Source: Clavelina lepadiformis (taxonomy: Eukaryota; Chordata; Ascidiacea; Aplousobranchia; Clavelinidae). Taken from it: a DNA stretch of 64,000 nucleotides. Positions 12,366 to 25,300 of the stretch are shown here, piece by piece. The position numbers and the translations under genes were made by a program. Location: contig NC_135246.1 in the NCBI RefSeq assembly GCF_947623445.1, forward strand, positions 20,022,288 to 20,086,287, in the 5' to 3' direction. The notes beneath the pieces were generated by a model. The model did not search any database, had not been told where the DNA came from, and worked only from the letters and a program-made list of their open reading frames with translations. The stretch's first letter is position 1, and each line of letters begins with the position of its first letter.

Positions 12366-14582
12366 AATTATCGTCCAGATTGCCGCCGTCTTTACCACCA
12401 GATCATATCATTGTTTTATTGTCCTTCGTCGTTATCACTAATCACCGAGTTTCTTTTACCTCCACAAGTGTTGTGCTATGTAAGAAAGAATATTTCTTGT
12501 TGTGCATTTATCAAGGTCATCACTCTGCTGAAGCGCAGATGGTTTTGACCAAAACTAGCTAGTGTTAGATAGTTGGTAAATTATGTGCTACTGAATTTCG
12601 AGTGAGCTTATATCTGCTTAAATGTTTGTATGGCGACAACAGGGTCAGAGTAGAATACCTTTATCTATATTTTCAAGAAACCGCTTTAGACTTGTTGTTT
12701 ATGACAGAGATTGTTACCGATAAGCTGCAATAACTGCAAGTGATTCCTCATAATTTGAAAAACGTAAGAATTTTTGAATGTTTCGTCAAAAACGTAATTT
12801 ATGACGAAAACCTGTGTAGGCATCAATAACGCAATATTTAGGAACATCTTAGTTTTCCCGTCTAACTGCAAGGCGTGATAAAGTAATTTTAAATACGGTA
12901 TAATTTGCGAAGATTAATGGCTTTTTCATTAATGGATAAACTTTTTCAAAGTCACATTTCTGGTTAGCACTTCAACACAAGCAAGTATAAGGATTTTTCT
13001 TAACGCCCCCAGCATCTATCGCCCTAAAGCTGATACACTTGGATCATTGGAGGGCGAAAATGCAGAAATCTTTGTATACTGCACATACAATTCTAACGTA
13101 GTGAAAAACGGTCATACTTGAAGCACTTCCCACATCTCTTGGCAGAGATGCTGTTTGAGGCTAGAAAAAGAGTGCCAAGGCTAATGGCAGGGGCAAATGA
13201 CGTAATAATTCGCTTGAGTAACTTCACGCTGAGCAGATGAAACAAAAAGCTTCCCCAAACTTCGTTGCTTTTCATTTTATTGAAATCACGTCCAGTCAGT
13301 TCTTGGTTGAACGTGGGTTCTTTTGTCGCGCGCCATGTGGTGCAGAGATTGGTTGTGCCTAATTCAGGCTTAGAGAAATTTTATGAACAAGAATTTTTTT
13401 TGGTTTGGGCAAGTTATCAGAAACTCATGGCGATTTTTGCGTGTTTGTTTTTGCTTAGATTTTCTGTACATGATATTCCAATAGTCTACGGTAATAGCTT
13501 AATCGATATGAAAATAATTTAATATATTGGATTTGTAAATGCGTCGTGTCAGATGTAGGTTTAGCCTAATCACAGGATGGGAAATTAGCTTTTTATGCTC
13601 AAGCGTATGGCAATTTCCGGGTACGATACGGCAAGTGAGTAGGCCTAAACAATTGCTTCACCTGTCTGTTTGTGTCTTTGGTATTAAACTAACATTATCT
13701 GGGAAAGTCAAAAGTGCCTTAAAATCAAGATGATAAGTGAAATAAAGCTTCCTTTACTTTTGCATAAATCTGTATCAAGTATTGACCTGGCTGGAAAGCA
13801 TGGCATTTTTCAAGAAGGTCTGGATAGTGCAGTACCGCCAAAATCGTAGTGACGTGGTGCAAAATAGGCCTAGTGTACTAGGTGCAATTTTCAGTCTGCG
13901 CTGAACACCAGCCTAAAGAAATGTGCGATCTCTTTCTTAAACAAAAACATAAGGGTGCACCAAGTAATTTATCTGTTAGCAATATTCCAATAATCTTGTA
14001 ATTAGCTTATCAGAAATATCACTTCTGGGCTGGTTGTCAATAGATGACAGATTAATTGGCCAGTTAATTCATGCTTTCTTATTATTTTGCAATTATGTGA
14101 TTTTGTTATATATAAATTTTATTTAAACATTTTTAAGTAAAAATTGAAAAGTGAAAATTAAGTGAAAAAATCTTGCCACTCCAACAAGATGGCGATCAAA
14201 ACACAGAAATTATTAAACAAATATAATTCTGGTTCGGTTGTTATGCCGATAATTCTAAAGTTTTGTCTTTCTCATAATGCGCATTCAGCCATCAAAACCT
14301 TTCCACATTTTCCTGCCTTAGTTTTATCATTGTTGCTGATACATCTGCAACCATGTGCATCCACACAGCTTTCCCTTTACCACATTTCTGGCAAATGATA
14401 AGATAAATAAGCGGCACGCTTTTTTGAGGTGTAGTGCAGAAATGCACAACCACAGGATGCATTTGTATACTAGTTCCCAGCTGCACAATTTGAGTCATAA
14501 GTTGTGCACTTTTGCACTAGACCCCTTTTTGTATAATTATAATTTAACTATTATGTAACACCACATCAAAACATTGTGATTA

Positions 14583-15137
14583 CAGTAGACTCCGCTTAAT
14601 TCAAACACTTTGGTTCCGCTCACTTTTGTCCGAATTAAGCGGAGAATCAATTGTTCGTTTTATGGTCATGCGTAAAGGCAGACAACGCATTTAAAATACT
14701 GTACTGTTGTGTAATAAATGAATTCCAGCTGCGCTATACTGCTGTAATTGGCACTGATCGCATAAAACGTCTTCGTTTACTTTAGTGAGCAATTTCATTT
14801 CTTTTGTACCATTCTGTTCTACAAGATGGACGCAATTGTACCGAAGTAAAAGCGACTATGAAGCTGGCACGGCCTTATATGAGCTCATTGTCGATTGTTA
14901 CTGCATGGATCGTTATTGTTTCACCATAATCACTCATAATGCAATTGCATCTTGTGTTAAAACGAACGAAGTACTGTTTATTGTGTCACAACCTAACGAT
15001 AGGAATTGCGAACCTGTGTCCGAATTAACGGGAGTTTTTTTACGTTCAATTTTTAATTTTGTTCCGTTCCTGACCATTTTGGCCGAATAAAGCGGTTGTC
15101 CGGGTTATCCGGTGTCTGAATTAAGCGGATTTGACTG
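14583..15137. mobile_element. Non-autonomous pogo/Tigger-like DNA transposon 2
   Basis: A 555 bp element with 26 bp terminal inverted repeats (about 22 of 26 matching: CAGTAGACTCCGCTTAATTC on the left, CAGTCAAATCCGCTTAATTC reversed on the right), flanked by TA duplications (14581-14582 and 15138-15139). An inverted copy of the end (GTCCGAATTAAGCGGAG, about 14628-14644) gives the left end a hairpin. A 101-codon frame inside (14785-15090) has no recognisable transposase motif. It is related in style to, but a different family from, the element at 9745-10588. Confidence 0.85.
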
Positions 15138-15139
15138 TA

Positions 15140-15741
15140 TTTCAAATTTGCTGTATTTTATTGTTTTGTCTTGTCAAAACATGTCGCTTTGTCAAAAGAC
15201 ATTCCTTTAATTATGTCGGTACTTTGTTGTTTTAATAATTTGCAATTTGTGTTCTATGTATAGCCCAAAGAGTTACGTAAATGCAACTTGGTCGATATGC
15301 TTTTGTGGGGTATACTTTTTGCAACAATTTGTTTTAACAAATCTGCTTCTGCTCTCCAATAACCCAACGTTATATCATCTCATAGTGTAATATTTAATTA
15401 CTGTACTCAACGATCTGGAATATTAAAGTAAACTAAGAGTAATGTTGCATTTCCATACTAGACCTCAGCTACCCTTTGGCGTCACTTGTGCACTAGACTT
15501 GATTAATCTGCTAACTAGTTTTTTTGTCAAACAGAAAAGCAAGTGTAATATTTGCTGCTAAAATTTTGTGCATTCTTGCTTATTGCTTTTTATCACATCT
15601 GGAACCAAACATCTCTGAAGGTAAGACCTTTAAGTTTTGTTGATTGTGGTAATGCATGCACACTGGTACACACAATTCTTTATGTAATTACTTTGACGTA
15701 CTGTGAAATCAAATTTTTTATTAGGTTAATTCCATCGAGAA
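15140..15741 (+). other. G3BP 5' flank with probable non-coding first exon and intron
   Basis: A strong donor (CTCTGAAG|GTAAGA, intron start at 15620) followed by an acceptor (TTATTAG, ending at 15724) 17 nt before the G3BP start codon suggests a non-coding exon ending at 15619 and a 105 bp intron. The start of that exon cannot be fixed from sequence. Confidence 0.5.
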
Positions 15742-18700
15742 ATGGTGATGATGAATAAGCCAAGCCCAATACAAGTGGGCCGTGAGTTTGTGCGCCAGTA
15801 CTACACTCTCTTAAACAAAGCCCCTGAACTGCTTTACAGGTTTTTAATTGCCTCTAACATTTGCATCAATGCTTTCATGTTAATATCTTGCTATGGCTCC
15901 TGTGTGGCATTTAGTGATTTGATTCAGTTGCACACCAAAGCAGTGATGGCATTTATTTAGTAGATGATGGTGTCAGTGGTTGTTTTTCTGCAGATTCTAC
16001 AGCATGAGCTCATCGTATGTCCATGGTGGAAGGTACATGAACGGGGAGCCCGAGAAGCCGGTTATTGGCCAGAATGTAAGACCATCTGATCTACTGTGTT
16101 GCCTGACGACCTCCTCATAAACATTTGCTGCTTCCAAATTGTATTGGTAAATGTGTTTTGGTTTCTATTTTGCAGGAAATTCATCAGAAAATAGACTCGC
16201 TCAATTTCTGTGATTGTCATACAAAGATTCGCCAAGTGGATGCCCACTCAACCATCGGGAATGGAGTCGTTGTCCAGGTCACTGGGGAGTTGTCCAACTG
16301 TGGTCAACCTTTGCGTCGTTTCATGCAAACTTTTGTCTTGGCTCCACAGGTAAAATGTTTTCATTATTAATATGAAAATTTTTGAATATTTTTTAATTAG
16401 AATATTCTACCCGCCTAAATTTGGGTTTGCCTTCTATGTCTGACTTTTCCAGCACTACGTGAATGCATGTATTCATGATAGCTCCTTGTCTTATAATTTC
16501 GTTTGAAGAAAGTTTGATGTCTACCATTTAGCCCCTCCTGATCTATAATTTACTATATTTATATATACGATTTACTATAATCGAAATCTTTTCCTTGCTC
16601 AGGGTGACAATCCGTACAAATTCTACGTCCACAATGACATCTTCCGCTATCAGGATGAGGTTTTCAATGATGATGTCACCACGGAACGATCAGACGATGA
16701 ACAAGGTGAGGTCTCGTATGAATTATCTGCTCTTGTGCCTTTCTGGTTGGCCATTTAAGGTTTCTACTAACACCCCATATACTGGGGTCCAGTTCTTTGT
16801 GCTCGGTGTATATAATCCAGTTCTGTGTACTACTCTAGTATGTTATATATGTTAAGATTGTGGCATGATGGAGGTTTTTAAGGCTTTTTATATATTTATC
16901 ATGCCCTGCTCTTATGTCTGTCAACACTGTTATTAAAATTCATCATTTCTCAGACTTGGAGGAAGAACTGGAAGCTTCACAGACAGTCCAGCAAGCCCCG
17001 ACTGGGTTCCAGGAAAACTTGTACAACCCACCACCAGAAGCCGAGTCCCCTGTATTGACCAATGGAATCGAACAACGCCTTGAAGCCACGACTCTTGATC
17101 AACGCGACACCCCAACCCCACCTGCCCCGGAAAATGCCGAACCACCTGCTTCACCCCGTCCATCACCTTCACCCGAAATGGAACCCGAGGTCAGAAACTG
17201 TTTTTGTTATGCTGAGATGGCTTTGTTGGTCAATTCACTGCATTGAAACCATACGAGTGATTCCGCCTGATGCTGTTGTCTTTAATGAGTGTCACACAAG
17301 TATTTAGAATGTGACTTCTTCATTATGAATCACCTTCCCAACTTAACTTTATAGCATGCCTCTTCCCCTGACCCTGAAAGTCCACCTGAGGAACCCCCCA
17401 AACCACCGAAAGACCCCGAACCTGTTGAAGAACAAGAACCTGCCGACACAAAATCTACCCCAAAGACGTTTTCCTGGGCTGATCTGGCCTCGAAGAACAC
17501 GCCGGCTGCTCGAACCAGCACCCAACAACCCACAGTGACCAGAACTCATCGACCACCAGCGGAACAGGTAGGAATTAGGCTCCAAGATGGCTGCTCAAGT
17601 TGCATCGAAAATCTGTCCCTGCACTGCATTTGAAATACTAATCTCATCAACTTCAACTCTGACTAGATGCTATCATCAGAAAAGATTACAGTTGAAACGT
17701 GACTATTCTGCTTGGTTAGATTGTAATTGATCTAGCCCAGCAAAATATTAACAACTTGAAGCATTACCCCAGGACATGAACAGATCTTGTCTCAAATATG
17801 GTTGTTTAGTGCAACGAAATGTACGTGGCTGCACTGCTCAACCTATTAATGGTGTAGCAGGTGTAATGTTTTTTATAATTTACGACAAAGCAGTTACTGG
17901 TTTTGTTTTCATCAGTTGAGACAATCTTTTAAATTTGAAATCATCCATCTTCTGTGTTTAGCCTCCAGAAGCATCTGAGCAGACCGAAGCCCCGCGATCA
18001 TCCCGTGCACCTCGCAACAACCAGCGCGGACACCAACGTGACGATGAACGAGCGTTTGGAGATCGAGCGGATGGACAGCGTCGGGTTGGAGGTCCAGGAG
18101 GAGGAGCTGGAAGGGAGCAGACAGGCTTCCGGTATCCTGACACTCAGCAAATCTTCGTCGGCAATCTTCCCAATGACGTCGTTGACACCGAGCTGAGAGA
18201 GCACTTCACAGGTTTGATGGATTTGTGGAAATGTTTCGTCATGTTGTGTCAGTTACGAGAAAGCTGACCCAAGTATAGTTGGTTTTAAGATAGTCAAGTA
18301 CAGTCTTTGGCAACTAAACTTCCCATGAACTCACAGCATTGAAGAAATCTGCTTTTTTCTCATTTAGACTTTGGCAACGTTCTTGAGGTGAAGATCAACC
18401 ATTCGCACACGAACAACCCGAGCTTTGGTTTCGTCATCTTCGAGGATCCCAAGTCGGTTGATCACGTGTTGGAGGTCATGGTAGGTCATGTAGGAACATC
18501 AACTCGGCAATGACCACGTCTCTGTTGTGAGCGTATAAGGTCGTGCTCTCAACCGCCTGTTATTTGCAGCCGACGCATTACAAGAACAATCACCGGATTA
18601 ACATCGAGGAGAAGAAGCAACGGAGCTCGCGCGACAACAACAGGAGGGGCGTGGACATGCGCAGAGGAGGAATGGCGGGGGACAACAGGGGCGGTCGTCG

Positions 18701-18782
18701 CGGCCCCCCCGCCATGAGACGCGATCGCCAGGGCTCAAGGGAAGGAACTCGGCCAAACTACAACAGCGGCCCTCGCCGATGA
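15742..18782 (+). CDS. G3BP: G3BP, Ras-GAP SH3-binding / stress granule RNA-binding protein
   Basis: About 493 residues over nine coding exons: 15742-15839, 15994-16075, 16176-16349, 16603-16705, 16954-17189, 17355-17567, 17962-18211, 18368-18480 and 18570-18782. All junctions are GT/AG with continuous phase. G3BP nucleates stress granules through its NTF2-like dimer and binds RNA through its C-terminus. The start [20 protein letters not shown] is nearly that of vertebrate G3BP, and the NTF2-like domain runs through [39 protein letters not shown] and [14 protein letters not shown] (residues 1 to about 140). An acidic and proline-rich linker follows, then [10 protein letters not shown], then an RRM with RNP2 IFVGNL and RNP1 SFGFVIFE, then an Arg/Gly-rich tail ([17 protein letters not shown]). 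Domain order and length match the family. It converges on the adhesion GPCR gene. Confidence 0.97.
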
Positions 18783-19107
18783 CCTGATATAACCCCGACC
18801 TAAGTTAACCCCCTTGACCTGGGGTTAGGCGTATCTCGAGCTTTTTTTGATATTTTATTTCGTTAAAAACGTTTGGTGTCCGACTTTGAGAATCCGGTCT
18901 TTACTTAACGACTGTTCATGGCTGCTTTAGACTCCTGCGCTCCGTCTTATTCAGACATGGCTTACACCGCGCTCCTATTTATTCTTTCCGCAAAGTATCG
19001 TCATAAAATTCCACCGTTCCCCCCGCGTGGTATGCTCAATCGCTACCGCTTCTATTGGCCGCGTTCGTGCACATCAATTTTTGTACCTTGTCAACGTGTG
19101 ACTTCGT

Positions 19108-19113
19108 AATAAA
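19108..19113 (+). terminator. Polyadenylation signal AATAAA for G3BP
   Basis: Canonical hexamer 326 nt after the G3BP stop codon and about 285 nt before the stop of the convergent receptor gene. The two 3' UTRs therefore lie close together or overlap slightly. Confidence 0.55.
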
Positions 19114-19397
19114 TCTGATCGCAGGTTTTAAACGGATTTGTCCGAACTCTACTGACCGAGCTGAGATGAGCCAGATGCAGGTTTAGCCTTTCAAGTGCCT
19201 GAGACTCACGGGCATCTGTCTTGATTACAGTTGAACTTGACCACGGTTAATGGTTACCACGAAATATATTACAATATTTGGAAGATACAATTTAATAAGA
19301 CAAGAGAAGCATTTGGTTGAAACCCAATCAAATGAACCAAATAGTTTCGTTGGAAGGTTGCTGGAGTAATCAAAGTGTTACGCTGGGTTCCACATTG

Positions 19398-22300
19398 CTA
19401 CTCAAGGAACTCTTTGTCCTCGACCATCTTGAACCCGACCAACCCCATCTTCCCTTTGCTGAGTTCGATGTCCGGCTGTGCGACATCTGCGCTGGTGTCG
19501 TACACCCTGTGCGTCGACTTTCGCGGGGAAGGCGGCCCGTCGCGAAGAGATATCTCCGACCCTCCAAGACTTCCGGTTTCGAGGGGCCTGTGACTGGCTG
19601 ATGTCAATTCGATTGTGACGTGGGGGCGGCGGGTGCGGTTGAGGTCGAACTCGTCGTGGTAGACGCCCTGCTCGTCGGCGTGGGGGAGATAATAGCGGCT
19701 CGAGTTGGTGATGACTTCGCGAATCGATCTCCAAATCAGTCCTCTCACGTGCTCAGTGCGTAGACAGAAAAGCGCGATCATCAGAACTCCCTTGAACAGA
19801 AGACATCACAAAATAAATCTCTGCGTGTTCTGTTCATCAGAAGCTGACCTATGCCACTTACAAAGATGATGGCGAAAACCCCATACGCCATATCAAGTGT
19901 GGCGTAGGCGTCAGCTGTGAAGAAACCAGACACGATTCGAATGGAAGAGATGAGAAAGACGGCGAGTAGAAAGAGGATGATGACGAAAAGATTCTCAGCC
20001 AATTGTTTCGACTCTCTGAAGAAGGTCAGGAATCCCAAAAAGTGATCCTACAACAAGATTCTATCATCAGCAGAGGCAAAACAAAACGAAATCATAAAAA
20101 TTCAGCCCAAAACAAACTTAAGCGATAGCAGCTGACCTCTGTGGTACTAAACCGGTGTCAGGGCTCTAGTTAAGATTCTTTTAAGCAAGACAAATAACAA
20201 CGTTTTAATTGAACTGTTCCGATTATAAAAAGAAAACCGTTTAAACGCGGATGTCATTCAACCAACTCGATTACTTCTGTTTTATCTTTGTGAGCTGTGA
20301 CTGCTACGAAGGCGTTCAAGGAAAGCACAAAACTGATGAAGAAGCAGATGCCGGCGGGCACGCCAAAGCCGTAATATAACGACGGGCCTTGTATTAGACA
20401 GGAATCTTGTCCCGCATAAACCGACTCGTGGTAAACCAACTTGTCTTCGACTGTGGAGAAAGGTTTTGCAGAATATTAAACTCGGACGTAACAGCCTGTT
20501 AACTCACTGGGAGTGTTCTTACGCAAAACTCACCGGAAAATGTCAAGCTTTCGTAAACTCCCACCGTGTAAGCCAACGGTATTATAAAAGCAATCACAGA
20601 AATTGCACACACCAGACCGGTCCATCTGAAAATATGGCAAAAGTTTACGATGGTTGCGCAAAAGTTCTTAGAAATAGAGAAGAGCAAGTGCCCTGTTGGG
20701 GTCTGTTCCCGTTGTTTTCAACTGGACCCGCACCCCAGTTACTACCTCCCCATTGACTTGTTTCTCAGGGACTGCTCACACTGCTGAAAAACCAGGATCC
20801 ATTCCAGTGGCCTCGCTACGTTACGCCACGTCACATACGCGGCACATACGAGCCAGGCGCAGGCAAGAAGGGAGAATAAGTGATGAAAGGCGGCCAAAAC
20901 GAGGCAGCTGCTTCGTGGCAAGCTGCCCCATGTGTAAGAGGCGACCAAGTACAGCGAGAGACTGACCATAGTCGACAAACTGAGCTGCATGATGACGAAG
21001 CTCAGTGGGTAGCTTCGCAAATGGCTGTAAAAGAAACTTAGATTAAGGTTTTGTTCTCGTTGGTTCTGACACGGGTCTGTTAAGCAAGTTAGTGATGTCA
21101 TTAGTGATAAGCTTATTGACATTGATAAAGCAGGTGGTGTTGAGCAAAATAAACTGCATTCTATTTCTGGTACGCAAGGTATGCGGTGTGTGCCATGGAC
21201 ATGATGCGCTAGGTGCTATTTACGCCTTGTGTAACAAACTTACCTGAAAAGGAAATAAATAATGACAACAACAAAGCATCCAACAATCGCCATCATGCAG
21301 CCTATCCGGGCTATGGTAGCAGGAGGGCTGGGCTGGAAGTTCACCTGTTTCGAAATAAATCCGAGGCTTAACTTGCAGCAGGAAGTTGCAATGATGACGA
21401 GGACAGTCATCACCTATTCTAGAATTATTCGGTTTTAAATTTGTGTTACGTCACACTACCGTGGTAAACAAAGCAAATGTGGTGAGATGCGTGGTGAGAC
21501 AAGACTGCTTGGCTGGATCCTCGCCGTCTTCAGTTTCTAGCCCGTCCGCGGAGTATCCAATATCGTTCACAAAACCGCACGTTTGCCCGACTTGAGGGGC
21601 AGCATTGGGCTGAGATGAAATAAAGACGCTATTTTACTCTTTGAAGCTGAAATTAATTTATTTGATGCTAGAAGCACTTTGTTCTGGGCACGCTTAGAGA
21701 AATTGGTTGACCGCGCTATTTCCAATTTGGCGTCGAAAGTTTGTTTTGTAAAATTGACGTGCTGTTAAGCTGTCCAGTTTTAACTTGATTGAATGATTTA
21801 TTTTAGCCAAAGCCAAAGAAATGAGTAAAAGTCAAAGCCCTAGTACTTACTTGGCGGAAGATTCGTCGAAATTCATTAATTTTGCCCGAAATGTCCCAAG
21901 TGATCACGATAGGGCTTGTCAGGTTTGCCACTCTTTCAGGACCCGAGTTTGAGCCTAGCTCCAGCGTGACAACTCGACCTGAGAAAAAGTGAGATATAAC
22001 TTTACCTCGGTCCCGCACAACAATCGGAGGCGTTTTAGTACGCCACCAACCGATTGTTTATTTGTGAGAAAACTGTTGCAAACAAAAATTATATCAATAA
22101 AATAACAAAATCAACAAATATACCTGTTAAACTAGTGCCAGAAGGGGGCGCTGGTAAGCTGTCGGTGTCTGCAACAAAAAGAGCGAGGACGCGGATTGTG
22201 TTTTCTGTTGGAAGAGCCGAGCTGGGAATGGAGATCAGGTCAACCGTGGCTTCAGATGAACTCGAGAGTGATGACGCCTCAATTGTGACGCCGTCAAACG

Positions 22301-25300
22301 CCGACGCCGCAGAGATGACCACAAGGTGTGAGGTTATTGCTGATGATTGGTGCGTTGATGATTCTGGAAAGTTGACAAAAACGCGAAAATAGGATGTCGA
22401 TGACTACGCAATTGCCAGGTTGATACGTAAAGTGATGAGTGACTCGTTGGAATAAAAGTAATTATGTCGGGTGATTTTCTTTGGTTATTCACTGGTCTAC
22501 AACTTTTAATTTATCCTGAGATAATGCTGACTCCAAAAAAGTGCAAAAGGCAAGCCCCTTCGTCATAAGTGCTGCATACGTCATGTCACAAGCATCACTG
22601 CTCGAACGAAAGTTGCGCATAAATGCGACCTACCTCCTTCTGGGATGTCCTCCTTGTATGAGAAAGCCGCCACTAGATCGATCACCGCAGTCTTTGTTCG
22701 AGTCATGTTGAAAGTTGCATTTTGAAGATTTTCATAAATTTGAAGGACAAGCTGCACCTCACTGTTGCTGGTCTAATGTCACAAACAACATTGTTCGATT
22801 CGACATTGTGACGGAATAATCTTCCACAGTAGAACATATTTCACTAAAATTGCAAATGCGTGCGAATCAACTCACCGTATTAGCTGATTGAACAAGATTA
22901 TCCAGCGCCTGCGTGAGTTCCTGGACTTCTCCTTCAGCGAGTGATGACGTTGTAATTACGTAAGCTATTTCTGTTCCAGTGGCGAGTGTTTCGTTTTCCT
23001 GCAAAATCGAGTTTTACGTCATTTCAATTACGTAGGTTATGTTGTTGATACAGTGAACGACTTGGCGTACACGCTGGCGTCTGCCGCACGTGGTAAATGC
23101 GGCCGAAAAAAATAAATTAATAAACACACTCAAACAACCTATTTTGGAATCAACCGCATCATTTTATACCGAGTCTGCTGAGAAGAACACAATTTAAGTT
23201 TTTTTTAAATATTCTGTGAATTGTTGAAATAGGTCCTGATGATACATACCAAAGACTGAAGCAGTTGCTGGGTTGTGTCATTACAACTAAATACCCTTGG
23301 CACCTTCCACATACCATCAACATCGCAAAATCTCAACGCAAGTGGGCGCCCTGCATGAAAGTGAGTCGTTAAACGTAGGACGACCCAGAGAATTCGCGTT
23401 GAAGTTCATTGGTGCGATTGTGAGCTAGCAACAGATTAGGCGTTCAACATTAATTGGTTGACTCTTACCGTTGGGACATAGCTCCAGTGAATTCGCCCAA
23501 ACACCAATCGTGGTTTGAGGAAATATGATTGGTGAATCGCTCCCGTTGTAGGTCACCTGCATACACACCACTGACCTTGTTGTCATCGGTACGGAAATGG
23601 TGGTAAAGTTTGTTTGGTTTATGTTTGCTTCAGACGATGTCACTGGCCGTGAAACTGGGGTAAAATTGTTAGTGTTAACTTGACTGGTTGTGGTTGTAGC
23701 ATTCATTCCACTTGTGGTTGTTATAACATTTATTCCACGTGTGGTTGTAGCTTCAGCGCTGGTAACATTGTTGTCGATAACTGGACTGGTGTTTGTTGTA
23801 ACATTCATTCCACTGGTTATGGTTGCAACATTCATTCCACTGGTTGTGGTTGTACCATTCATTCCCCTTGTGGTTGTTGTAACATACATTCCACTTGTGG
23901 TTGTAGCTTCAGCGCTGGTAACATTGTTGTCGATAACTGGACTAGTGGTTGTTGTAACATTCATTCCACTGGTTATGGTTGTAACATCCATCCCACTTGT
24001 GGTTGTAGCTTCAGCACTGGTAACATTGTTGTCGATAACTGGACTGGTGTTTGTTGTAACATTCATTCCACTGGTTATGGTTGCAACATTCATTCCCCTT
24101 GTGGTTGTTGTAACATTTATTCCACTTGTAGTTGTAGTTTCAGCGCTGGTACCATTGTTGTCGACAACTGGACTGGTTATGGTTGTAACATTCATTCCAC
24201 TGGTTATGGTTGTACCATTCATTCCCCTTGTGGTTGTTGTAACATTCATTCCACTGGTTGTGGTCGTAATATTCATTCCACTTGTGGTTGTTGTAACATT
24301 TATTCCACTTGTGGTTGTAGTTTCAGCGCTGGTAACATTGTTGTCGACAACTGGACTGGTGTTTGTTGTAACATTCATTCCACTGGTTATGGTTGTACCA
24401 TTCATTCCACTTGTGGTTGTTGTAACATCCATCCCCCTTGTGGTTGTTGCTTCAGCACTGGTAACATTGTTGTCGATAACTGGACTGGTGTTTGTTGTAA
24501 CATTCATTCCACTGGTTATGGTTGCAATATTCGTTCCACTGGTTGTGGTTGTAGCATTCATTCCACGTGTGGTTGTAACTTCAGCGCTGGTAACATTGTT
24601 GTCGATAACTGGACTAGTGGTTGTTGTAACATTCATTCCACTGGTTATGGTTGTAACATCCATCCCACTTGTGGTTGTAGTACCATTCATTCCCCTTGTG
24701 GTTGTTGTAACATTCATTCCACTGGTTATGGTCGTAATATTCATTCCACTTGTGGTTGTTGTAACATTTATTCCACTTGTGGTTGTAATTTCAGCGCTGG
24801 TAACATTGTTGTCGACAACTGGACTGGTGTTTGTTGTAACATTCATTCCACTGGTTATGGTTGTACCATTCATTCCACTTGTGGTTGTTGTAACATCCAT
24901 CCCCCTTGTGGTTGTTGCTTCAGCACTGGTAACATTGTTGTCGATAACTGGACTGGTGTTTGTTGTAACATTCATTCCACTGGTTATGGTTGCAATATTC
25001 GTTCCACTGGTTGTGGTTGTAGCATTCATTCCACTTGTGGTTGTAGCTTCAGCGCTGGTAACATTGTTGTCGATAACTGGACTGGTGTTTGTTGTAACAT
25101 TCATTCCACTGGTTATGGTTGCAACATTCGTTCCACTGGTTGTGGTTGTAGCATTCATTCCACTGGTAGTTGTAGCCTCAGCGCTGGTAACATTGTTGTC
25201 GACAACTGGACTGGTGGTTGTTGTAACATTCATTCCACTGGTTATGGTTGCAACATTCATTCCCCTTGTGGTTGTTGTAACATTCATTCCACTGGTTATG

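Larger units (their letters stand above)
10591..14580. other. AT-rich intergenic DNA with small diverged repeats
   Basis: No gene supported. The stretch is AT-rich and lacks the TGACGTCA palindromes common elsewhere. Short open frames (for example 13265-13522 + and 11575-11841 -) show no recognisable domain. Two diverged direct-repeat pairs around 11.8-12.4 kb point to old mobile DNA. Confidence 0.45.

Noticed and set aside
14292-14498. Minus-strand frame with CQKCGKG as a zinc-ribbon or transposase fragment
   Set aside because: One Cys pair is too little, and no other transposase motif or terminal repeats could be tied to it.
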